DNA of 64,000 bases. Origin: an uncultured Flavobacteriaceae bacterium. Its GTDB lineage: Bacteria; Bacteroidota; Bacteroidia; Flavobacteriales; Flavobacteriaceae. The DNA is taken from assembly GCA_947486785.1 (NCBI GenBank), contig CANKUU010000002.1, forward strand, positions 124,001 to 188,000. The letters are read 5' to 3'. Position numbers and translations under genes: made by a program. Position 1 is the first letter of the stretch. Every line of letters begins with the position of its first letter. Positions 8,700 through 15,655 of this stretch are shown here, one piece after another. The notes beneath the pieces are model-generated. The model searched no databases, was not told where the DNA came from, and saw nothing but the letters and a program-made list of their open reading frames with translations.

Positions 8700-9881
8700 T
8701 TGAAAGTACAAATACCAATTACAGCATTGAATGATTCTTTACATTACGACTATATCATAATAGGTGCTGGTGCAGCCGGTTTAATGCTAGCCCATGCTAT
8801 GGGTGAAGATGCTTTTTTTAAGAAAAAAAGTATTTTGCTGCTAGACAAAGATGACAAAAAAACCAACGATCGTACTTGGTGTTTTTGGGAACGTGGAGCG
8901 GGGCAATTTGAATTTCTTGTTTCTAAAAAATGGCATCATATTTTTTTCAAAGGAAAACAATTTTCAAAACGCTATAACATCAATCCCTATTGCTATAAAA
9001 TGATACGGGGTATTGATTTTTATACCGCATTATTGCAAAAAATAGCCAAATACCCCAATGTTACTTTTAAAAAAGCAGCGGTAACCAATGTGGTTGATAA
9101 CGGAAAAGTAGTAACCGTAACTACCGCAACACAAACATTTGTTGCTAACAAAGTTTGCAATAGCATTTTTAGCTATAAAATGGCTACCCACCAAAAAAAA
9201 TACCCTGTTTTACAGCAGCATTTTTTAGGCTGGGTGGTACAAACAGAAAAAGCTGTTTTTGATGCTGACCAAGCTACCTATATGGATTTTTCTATTCCCC
9301 AGCAGAAAAATACCCGTTTTATGTATGTACTTCCTTTTTCTGCAAAAGAAGCCCTGATAGAATATACCTTATTTTCAACAGATTTACTACCAAAAGACAC
9401 CTATGAAACTGCCCTAAAAGACTACCTCACCAATGATTTAAAATGTAGTGCATATACCATAAAAGAAAAAGAAATGGGCAGCATACCCATGACCTGCTAT
9501 GAGTTTAAAGAACACCACACCAAAAACCTTCGTTATATTGGTACAGCAGGGGGCTGGGCAAAACCCAGCACAGGCTATACTTTTGCCAGTACAGCACAAA
9601 AAATTCCTATTTTAATAGCGCATATAAAAAGTGGAAAGCCGCTAAAAATTTTGCGTTTTAAAAATAGGTTCTGGTACTACGATTTATTATTTTTAGATGT
9701 GCTTTATAAAGATAATGCCAGCGGATACCACATCTTTGAAACCCTTTTTAAAAATCGAAGACCGCAGCTCATCTTTAAATTTTTAGATGAAAAAACGCGC
9801 CTTTGGGAAGATATAAAATACATTGCTGGCTGCCCAAAAAAGCCTTTTATACAAGCCTTATTTCGAAGATTGTTTTTTTAA
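8700..9881 (+). CDS. crtY: Lycopene beta-cyclase
   Basis: FAD/NAD-dependent flavoprotein that closes the beta-ionone rings of lycopene in carotenoid synthesis at the inner membrane. The 393 residues begin with the dinucleotide fold YDYIIIGAGAAGLMLA (about 17-32). The cyclase motifs DRTWCFWERG (about 58-67) and GTAGGWAKPSTGYTF (about 280-294) follow, with the usual basic, membrane-facing C-terminus. No ATG is available before residue 29. TTG at 8700 is the first start after an in-frame stop at 8688, and a second TTG lies at 8727. An out-of-frame ATG at 8690 opens a 14-codon frame ending at 8734. So the start is unusual, or a frameshift lies at the 5' end. Length and later sequence look intact. 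Other carotenoid genes are not nearby. Confidence 0.88.
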   Translation: MKVQIPITALNDSLHYDYIIIGAGAAGLMLAHAMGEDAFFKKKSILLLDKDDKKTNDRTWCFWERGAGQFEFLVSKKWHHIFFKGKQFSKRYNINPYCYKMIRGIDFYTALLQKIAKYPNVTFKKAAVTNVVDNGKVVTVTTATQTFVANKVCNSIFSYKMATHQKKYPVLQQHFLGWVVQTEKAVFDADQATYMDFSIPQQKNTRFMYVLPFSAKEALIEYTLFSTDLLPKDTYETALKDYLTNDLKCSAYTIKEKEMGSIPMTCYEFKEHHTKNLRYIGTAGGWAKPSTGYTFASTAQKIPILIAHIKSGKPLKILRFKNRFWYYDLLFLDVLYKDNASGYHIFETLFKNRRPQLIFKFLDEKTRLWEDIKYIAGCPKKPFIQALFRRLFF

Positions 9882-9903
9882 GAACGGTATAAAATAACAG
9901 GGG

Positions 9904-9932
9904 GCACATCCCCCTAGCCCCCTTCAAAGGGG
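9904..9932. repeat. 29-bp direct repeat, copy A
   Basis: This is identical over 29 bp to 11218-11246, in the same orientation. The core is ATCCCCCTAGCCCCC followed by TTCAAAGGGG, which can form a CCCCTT/AAGGGG hairpin. ACATCCC in this copy can also pair with GGGATGT 50 nt downstream, suggesting a longer folded element up to about 9983. Similar C-rich/G-rich elements are familiar from many Bacteroidota genomes. Confidence 0.85.
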
Positions 9933-10000
9933 CGACAGAGCGAAAGCTATAGGCGAGATGCAGCGATGGCAAGGGATGTCCGCAAGAGTAAGCAAATAAC

Positions 10001-10420
10001 ATGAAAAACCAAATAATAGCATACCATCCAAAACTAAAAGAGTACGCTAGGCAGCCAACCAACAATAGCACCCTGTCTAACGTAGACTTAGGGCAACGCT
10101 TAAAAGGCAAGTGTATGGGTAAAGGCGAATATTGGATTCCTGATTTTGTGTTGGTGGCTAAAAGAGAAAATGCGATAACTAAGAAAATAACATTCGAAAC
10201 CATAGTAGTAGTTGCCAAGCGTACTCGAAATACAGACTTTACCCTCAACCAAAAAGAAGCAGATAAATTAACAAGATGGAAAATAAAAGCAGTAAAAGGT
10301 AAATTAATACATGGAACAGATTTAGGATTAAAACCTGATAATTGGTTAACCAAAAAAGGAAAATTTATAAAACTATTTAACGAAGGTGGTACTTTAAAAA
10401 CAGCCTTAAAAACAAACTAA
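10001..10420 (+). CDS. Putative nuclease-toxin domain protein with DUF559-like N-terminus
   Basis: A 139-residue protein of mixed look. Residues 1-40 (KNQIIAYHPKLKEYARQ, NNSTLS, RLKGK) closely resemble the N-terminus of Bacteroidota DUF559 Vsr-like endonucleases. The rest of that fold is absent. From residue 43 it reads like the C-terminal nuclease domain of a polymorphic toxin: WIPDFVLV, then ETIVVVAKRTRNTDFTLNQKEA, similar to restriction-endonuclease-fold (PD-(D/E)xK) toxin domains. Position 71, where an acidic residue is expected before A-K, is Val, so activity is doubtful. There is no signal peptide or secretion domain. A second gene starts 5 nt downstream, as toxin/immunity pairs do. The whole pair lies between two exact 29-bp repeats. 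The family assignment is from memory and moderate. Confidence 0.5.
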   Translation: MKNQIIAYHPKLKEYARQPTNNSTLSNVDLGQRLKGKCMGKGEYWIPDFVLVAKRENAITKKITFETIVVVAKRTRNTDFTLNQKEADKLTRWKIKAVKGKLIHGTDLGLKPDNWLTKKGKFIKLFNEGGTLKTALKTN

Positions 10421-10425
10421 GCATC

Positions 10426-11121
10426 ATGAGTATTTTAAAAAAACATCAAAAAGTATTTAGCTTACTGCAGGTAGAATTAGAACAATTTGGTTTTAATGAA
10501 TTTAATTATCGACCTCATAATTATTTGTTAGATGCCAAAAAAAACATAGGAGAACTTACCTATTTATTAAGTTTTCATCTTTCCTCAAAAAGTATTTCAT
10601 TAAGCTATGTTTATGGAGAAATCATGGTAAACCCAGTAAACAAAATACTAAACCAATTTATACCAGACTTATCAGATAACAATGAATTTATAACTTTAAA
10701 AAACCATAAAAACGGAGGAACACAAGACGATTTTGAAAAAATAAACCGGCATGTAAAAAACGTAGACATAGGAGTTTATATAGCTGTCATTATGGAACAT
10801 ATAAAAAAAATAGACTTTCCCTTTTTTGAGCAATACCCCACTTTGGAAACCATTAACCAAGAAATTATTAATAAAGTACCAGAGGATGATTATTTTGAAT
10901 GGTTTCCTGGCCTTTTTTTGTATAAAGCATTAATAATTATGAAGCTTTGTGCTAATTCAAAATACGAAGATTACAAAAATAGAAAAATAGAACTATATAA
11001 AGAATATTTAGAAAAAGACATTAACAAATATAAAGATACCTATAAAAGATTTTTATCTCTTATTGATTATTTAGACAGCGGCAAATATTTAAAAATAATA
11101 GAAAGTGACACTATTGTTTAA
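10426..11121 (+). CDS. Putative immunity-type protein (unrecognised family)
   Basis: A 231-residue soluble protein with no signal peptide or membrane segment. It is acidic, helix-rich in its second half (YKDTYKRFLSLIDYLDSGKYLKI), and I do not recognise its family. It starts 5 nt after the stop of a gene whose C-terminal half looks like a nuclease toxin domain. That close pairing, the size and the lack of other motifs fit an immunity protein that binds the toxin domain. The downstream 29-bp repeat copy follows its stop by about 96 nt. Function is inferred from position only. Confidence 0.45.
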   Translation: MSILKKHQKVFSLLQVELEQFGFNEFNYRPHNYLLDAKKNIGELTYLLSFHLSSKSISLSYVYGEIMVNPVNKILNQFIPDLSDNNEFITLKNHKNGGTQDDFEKINRHVKNVDIGVYIAVIMEHIKKIDFPFFEQYPTLETINQEIINKVPEDDYFEWFPGLFLYKALIIMKLCANSKYEDYKNRKIELYKEYLEKDINKYKDTYKRFLSLIDYLDSGKYLKIIESDTIV

Positions 11122-11217
11122 GTTGATTTTTTATCCCCCCACTGGCGAGCAGAAAACAGATAAAATAAACGCTAGCGCAAGTGTCACAATAGTACCAGCA
11201 AGCAGTTAGAGTAAAGA

Positions 11218-11246
11218 GCACATCCCCCTAGCCCCCTTCAAAGGGG
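11218..11246. repeat. 29-bp direct repeat, copy B
   Basis: Exact second copy of 9904-9932. Here the hairpin half is extended by one more G (AAAGGGGGAATTG). It closes the two-gene cassette on the right. The 244-nt gap around it (11122-11365) holds no other gene that I can see. Confidence 0.85.
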
Positions 11247-11365
11247 GAATTGTGAGTACTGGTAATTAACATTGGTACAAATAAATAAGAACTATAAACG
11301 TAATGCACTCCATTTCGTTAGCCCCTAAGGGAGCAAAAACAGAAAGCGAGTTTAGCACTAAATTA

Positions 11366-12340
11366 CTACACCTTGCGACTCATTAAATTTTTGCCAAAAA
11401 TTCTTAGCACTTCTTTCTTTTCCTCAGAAATTGATAGCCTGTTAAGTACCTCAAATGCTTTATTGGTATATTTTTCAATTTCTTGCTGCGTATTTTCACA
11501 GGCACCCGTAGTCTCAAATATGTGTTTAATAGCACTAATTTTATGGGTAGGATCTTGTGGCTGAATAGAAAAAAGGTCAAACAGCTCATTTTTCTGATCT
11601 GTAGAACCTAATTCTAATGCTTTTAAATACAAAAAGGTTTTCTTATTCTCAATAATATCACCCCCTACTTGTTTTCCAAAGGTTTTAGGATCTCCAAAAG
11701 CATCTAAATAATCATCTTGTAATTGAAAGGCTATACCCAAATTTCTTCCAAATTCATATAACACATCTTGCTCATAAACAGTAGCCCCTGCAACAATTCC
11801 TCCCATTTTTAAGGCTGCTGCAACTAAAACTGCTGTTTTAAACTCAATCATTTTTAAATACTCTGCTAAAATTACATCATCACGGGTTTCAAAATCTACA
11901 TCATATTGCTGACCCTCACATACTTCAAGGGCTGTTTTACTAAAAAGCTTTGCCAAAGCTCTAAATGTTTCACCATCATAATTTTCAAACAGCTGATAAG
12001 CACTAATAAGCATCGCATCACCTGAAAGAATACCCGTATTTATATCCCATTTTTCATGCACGGTAGCCTTGCCTCTTCGCAGGGGCGCATCATCCATAAT
12101 ATCATCATGTACTAAAGAAAAATTATGAAAAATTTCAATTGCCAAAGCTGCATCAAAAGCTTTTTTATAATCTGATCCAAAAATATCAGTAGCCATAAGC
12201 ACCAATACCGGACGCAAACGCTTGCCGCCCAAACCCAAAATATAGGTAATGGGCTCATACAAATTAACAGGCTCTTTAGTTTTAGTTGCTAACTCTAAGT
12301 ACGAGATAAACTCATTGCGATAGTGCGCTATAGCATGCAT
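11366..12340 (-). CDS. Trans-polyprenyl diphosphate synthase
   Basis: Condenses isopentenyl diphosphate with an allylic diphosphate to make C15-C40 prenyl chains for carotenoids, quinones or undecaprenol precursors. The 324-residue all-helical enzyme has GGKRLRPVLVLMA (about 38-50), the first aspartate-rich motif LVHDDIMDDAPLRRG with DDIMD at 79-83, EGQQYDVDF, and the second aspartate-rich motif FQLQDDYLDAFGD (near residue 210). Chain length cannot be set with confidence from the residues before the first motif. The gene is monocistronic and its start lies 125 nt from the divergent tetR-like start. Confidence 0.92.
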   Translation of the reverse strand: MHAIAHYRNEFISYLELATKTKEPVNLYEPITYILGLGGKRLRPVLVLMATDIFGSDYKKAFDAALAIEIFHNFSLVHDDIMDDAPLRRGKATVHEKWDINTGILSGDAMLISAYQLFENYDGETFRALAKLFSKTALEVCEGQQYDVDFETRDDVILAEYLKMIEFKTAVLVAAALKMGGIVAGATVYEQDVLYEFGRNLGIAFQLQDDYLDAFGDPKTFGKQVGGDIIENKKTFLYLKALELGSTDQKNELFDLFSIQPQDPTHKISAIKHIFETTGACENTQQEIEKYTNKAFEVLNRLSISEEKKEVLRIFGKNLMSRKV

Positions 12341-12426
12341 AGATGTTTTTTTTCAAAAATACACCAATTCAAAACAATGACATACTGCATATGGAAATGT
12401 TAAAAAGAAAAAAACCTAGGAAACTT

Positions 12427-12459
12427 TTTGTGTTTTTAAAGTTTCCTGTTATATATTTG
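12427..12459 (+). promoter_or_regulatory. Bacteroidota-type promoter of tetR-like gene
   Basis: TTTG (12427-12430) and TATATTTG (12452-12459) match the -33 TTTG and -7 TAnnTTTG elements with a 21-bp spacer. The -7 box ends only 6 nt before the ATG at 12466, so the mRNA should be leaderless or nearly so. Confidence 0.6.
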
Positions 12460-12465
12460 CCTCCG

Positions 12466-13071
12466 ATGAAAGCAAAAATTTTAGAAAAGGCTACCGACAT
12501 GTTCTTAAACTACGGGTTTAAGAGTGTTACAATGGATGATATTGCACATGAAATGGGCATTTCTAAAAAAACAATTTATACGCATTACGATAATAAAACT
12601 AAATTGGTAGCGGAGAGTACCATGCACCTCTTTATTATTATTACTGAAGGGATTAATGAAATTATAGCCCTTAACAAAAACCCTATTGAAGAACTCTACG
12701 AGATTAAGAAATTTGTTATGGAGCATTTAAAAGACGAAAAGTCTTCGCCCCAATACCAACTTCAAAAATACTATCCAAAAATTTACAAAGAACTAAAAGA
12801 AAAAGAATATGATATTATGCTAGACTGTGTTGTAAACAACATAAAAAGGGGACTTGAACTGGGTATTTACAGAGATAATATTAATGTCGATTTTATTTCA
12901 AGAATCTACTACTCTGGTGTATTTGCCATAAAAGACAACACCTTGTTTCCAAATACCGAATTTAAAATGACCACCCTAGAGGGTTATTTTTTAGAATACC
13001 ACCTACGGGGTATTGTTACCCCAAAAGGACGACAAATATTAAATAAAATCATCAATTCAAATCAAGAATAA
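12466..13071 (+). CDS. TetR/AcrR-family transcriptional regulator
   Basis: A 201-residue local repressor of the efflux genes that follow. The start is set at ATG 12466 (MKAKILEKATDMFLNYGFKSV), where family N-termini begin; the ORF-track start at 12343 would place the promoter inside the gene. The helix-turn-helix lies at about residues 22-45 (TMDDIAHEMGISKKTIYTHY). The remaining helices form the variable ligand and dimer domain. It is followed after 1 nt by a TolC-like gene, then MFP and RND genes, so it is the first cistron of an efflux operon and probably autoregulates it. The inducer is unknown. Confidence 0.9.
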   Translation: MKAKILEKATDMFLNYGFKSVTMDDIAHEMGISKKTIYTHYDNKTKLVAESTMHLFIIITEGINEIIALNKNPIEELYEIKKFVMEHLKDEKSSPQYQLQKYYPKIYKELKEKEYDIMLDCVVNNIKRGLELGIYRDNINVDFISRIYYSGVFAIKDNTLFPNTEFKMTTLEGYFLEYHLRGIVTPKGRQILNKIINSNQE

Positions 13072-13072
13072 C

Positions 13073-14419
13073 ATGCGAAAATTTCTGCTATTGGTTTTAA
13101 GCTTGTCTGTTGCTCATATTGGGCTTTCACAAGAACAAACAACAACCAATAATTTTACCTTACAAGAAGCTATTGCCTATGCATTGGCCAATAATTATAG
13201 TGCTATTAATGCCGACCGAGACCTCATTGATGCCAAGAAACAAAAATGGGAAACCATTGCTACAGGTCTTCCTCAAATATCAGCTGGGGTAAATTATCAA
13301 AATCAACTAAAACAACCTGTACAGTTAATTCCTGCAGAAATTTTTGGTGGCGAGCCAGGTACTTTTGCCGAAGTTATTTTTGGTCAGCCCCAGTCTGCAA
13401 CAGCCACAGCTACCTTACGGCAACAAATATTTGATGGCTCTTACATTGTGGGGGTACAGGCAACCAAAGCTTTTTTAGATTATAGCAAGAATAACAAAGA
13501 GAAAACGCAATTAGAAATAATAAAAGCAGTCACTGAAGCTTATGGCAATGTTTTACTTGCCCGTGAGAGCTATGCAATCTTAGAAAAAAACAAAGCGAAT
13601 TTAGAAAAGAATCTATACGAAACCACAAAACTGTATGAAAATGGTTTGGGTGACGAAGAAAGTGTAGAGCAACTTCAAATTACCCTTTCGTCGGTTAATA
13701 ATCAATTAAAAAATGCCGGTAGACTACAAAATATCACCTTACAAATGCTCAATTTAGTACTAGGTATCGCTATTGATGCTCCCACAACATTAAAACAAAA
13801 TTTAGATGATTTAGCCCAACAGCAAATTAATTTTGGACTCTTAGAAAGCGATTTCAATATTGAAAATAATGTGGATTACAAACTAGCATCAAACCTTAAT
13901 GAACAACGTTATTTTGAATTAAAACTTGCCAAAAGCAAGGCGCTACCTACCTTAAATTCATTTATTAATTATGGCACTTCGGCCTTTTCTGATAATTTTG
14001 ATTTTTTTGGTAGTGACCAAAAATGGTTCAACTCATCGGTACTTGGTTTTGATTTAACTATTCCCATATTTAGCTCCGGAAGACGCAGCGCAACTACTGC
14101 ACGCGCAAAAATAGCTCTAGAAAAAGCGAAAACGCAACTTAGCGAAGCAGAAGAGCAAATTAGATTGCAACTACAAAGTGCAAAAAGCAGCTATACCTTA
14201 GCTATTGATGAGTATGAAACCGCAAAAGACAACCTAAATTTAGCAGAACGTATTGCCCATAAAAACGAAGTTAAATATGCCGAAGGATTGTCTAGTAGCT
14301 TTGAACTACGCCAAGCACAATTACAGTTATACGATGCCCAACAAAATTACCTACAAAGTATGGTTGAGGTCATCAATAAAAAAACAGCCTTAGAAATTAT
14401 AATTAACAATAAATCATAA
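13073..14419 (+). CDS. TolC-family outer-membrane efflux channel
   Basis: A 448-residue outer-membrane factor of a tripartite pump. It has a signal peptide (to about GLSQ, residue 20) and two OEP repeats with long coiled helices, for example FTLQEAIAYALANNYS near residue 30 and VKYAEGLSSSFELRQAQLQLYDAQQNYL near residue 405. The latter is the hallmark end of each repeat. The first gene (tetR-like) ends 1 nt before it, and the adaptor and RND genes follow. Length is normal. Confidence 0.92.
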   Translation: MRKFLLLVLSLSVAHIGLSQEQTTTNNFTLQEAIAYALANNYSAINADRDLIDAKKQKWETIATGLPQISAGVNYQNQLKQPVQLIPAEIFGGEPGTFAEVIFGQPQSATATATLRQQIFDGSYIVGVQATKAFLDYSKNNKEKTQLEIIKAVTEAYGNVLLARESYAILEKNKANLEKNLYETTKLYENGLGDEESVEQLQITLSSVNNQLKNAGRLQNITLQMLNLVLGIAIDAPTTLKQNLDDLAQQQINFGLLESDFNIENNVDYKLASNLNEQRYFELKLAKSKALPTLNSFINYGTSAFSDNFDFFGSDQKWFNSSVLGFDLTIPIFSSGRRSATTARAKIALEKAKTQLSEAEEQIRLQLQSAKSSYTLAIDEYETAKDNLNLAERIAHKNEVKYAEGLSSSFELRQAQLQLYDAQQNYLQSMVEVINKKTALEIIINNKS

Positions 14420-14470
14420 AAAACGAACAGCAACCTGCCTGTCCTAAAAACAGGTTTAAATACGACTCTT

Positions 14471-15655
14471 ATGAAAAAAATAATATACCTCTGTATCGCC
14501 ACCATTGCCATTTCTTCTTGCGGAGACGGCAAAATAATGTCTGTTGACGACCTTATAGCGGAAGGAAATTTGGAAGCATTACGCACCAAAAAAAGTGAAT
14601 TATCAAAAGAACAAAAAGCATTAAATGCCCAATTGCATCAGTTAGATTCTGTAATTGCAACATTTAAAGGGAATGAAAAATTACCATTGGTAACCACTAT
14701 CGTTGCTAAAGCCGATACCTTTGAGCACTACCTAGAACTACAAGGCGATGTAAAAACAAAGCAAAACGTATTAATATATCCTGAAATGGCAGGTACCCTG
14801 AAAAAGGTATATGTAAAAAAGGGCGACAAGGTAAACAAAGGGCAACTTTTAGCCAGCATTGATGATGGTGGTATGACTAGCCAATTGGCACAACTAAAAA
14901 CACAAGCGGCTTTAGCACAAACCACCTTTGAACGTCAACAAAAGTTATGGGAACAAAAAATAGGTTCAGAAATTCAATACCTTCAGGCAAAAAGCAACTA
15001 TGAAGCTAGTGAAAGTGCTGTAAAACAAGCGCAAAGTCAATTAGGCAAAGCAACCTTACGAGCCCCTTTCTCAGGTATTATTGATGATGTTATCAAAGAC
15101 CAAGGCACGGTAGTTTCTCCAGGGCCTGGGTCTGAGGTTTTCCGTATTGTTAACTTATCAAACATGTACATTGAGGTTGATGTTCCTGAGAGTTATTTAG
15201 GAAACGTAAAAAAAGGAAAAGAAGCTATCGTGTATTTCCCTATTTTGGGTGATACTATAGTTTCTAAAATTCGTCAAACCGGAAATTTTATCAATCCTGG
15301 CAACAGAGCCTTTTCTGCTGAAATTCCTGTACCCAATGGCAAAGGCAATATCAAGCCCAACCTTACAGCCAAGGTGAGTCTTAATGATTATACCAATGAA
15401 AAAGCAATTACTATTCCACAAAGCATAATTTCTGAAAATGCCGACGGAGAACAGTATGTATACATCGCTACGCCATCAGAAAAAGAAAACGAAGCTTTAA
15501 TTAAACGACAAATCATTACAACAGGCAGAACCCAAGGTAGTATGGTAGAAATTCTTTCGGGTATCGCTAACGGCGACCAACTCATTAAAGAAGGGGCTAG
15601 AAGTGTAAAAGATGGTCAAAATGTGCAGATTTTAAATTCAAGCAGCAATGAGTAA
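14471..15655 (+). CDS. RND efflux periplasmic adaptor (membrane fusion protein)
   Basis: A 394-residue HlyD/AcrA-type adaptor linking the RND pump to the TolC-like channel. The signal peptide ends in a lipobox (ATIAISSC), so it is a lipoprotein. A coiled segment (ELSKEQKALNAQLHQLDSVI) comes before the barrel-sandwich (lipoyl-like) domain (GTLKKVYVKKGDKVNKGQLLASID). The helical hairpin (QLAQLKTQAALAQTTFERQQ) and beta-barrel parts (LRAPFSGIIDDV, VSPGPGSEVFRIVN) follow. The gene lies 51 nt after tolC, with a small AACCTG/CAGGTT hairpin in the gap, and overlaps the RND gene by 8 nt. Confidence 0.93.
   Translation: MKKIIYLCIATIAISSCGDGKIMSVDDLIAEGNLEALRTKKSELSKEQKALNAQLHQLDSVIATFKGNEKLPLVTTIVAKADTFEHYLELQGDVKTKQNVLIYPEMAGTLKKVYVKKGDKVNKGQLLASIDDGGMTSQLAQLKTQAALAQTTFERQQKLWEQKIGSEIQYLQAKSNYEASESAVKQAQSQLGKATLRAPFSGIIDDVIKDQGTVVSPGPGSEVFRIVNLSNMYIEVDVPESYLGNVKKGKEAIVYFPILGDTIVSKIRQTGNFINPGNRAFSAEIPVPNGKGNIKPNLTAKVSLNDYTNEKAITIPQSIISENADGEQYVYIATPSEKENEALIKRQIITTGRTQGSMVEILSGIANGDQLIKEGARSVKDGQNVQILNSSSNE

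Noticed and set aside
14432-14456. AACCTG/CAGGTT hairpin between tolC-like and adaptor genes, considered as a terminator
   Set aside because: Short stem with no T-run and in the middle of an evident operon; at most it attenuates or protects the message.
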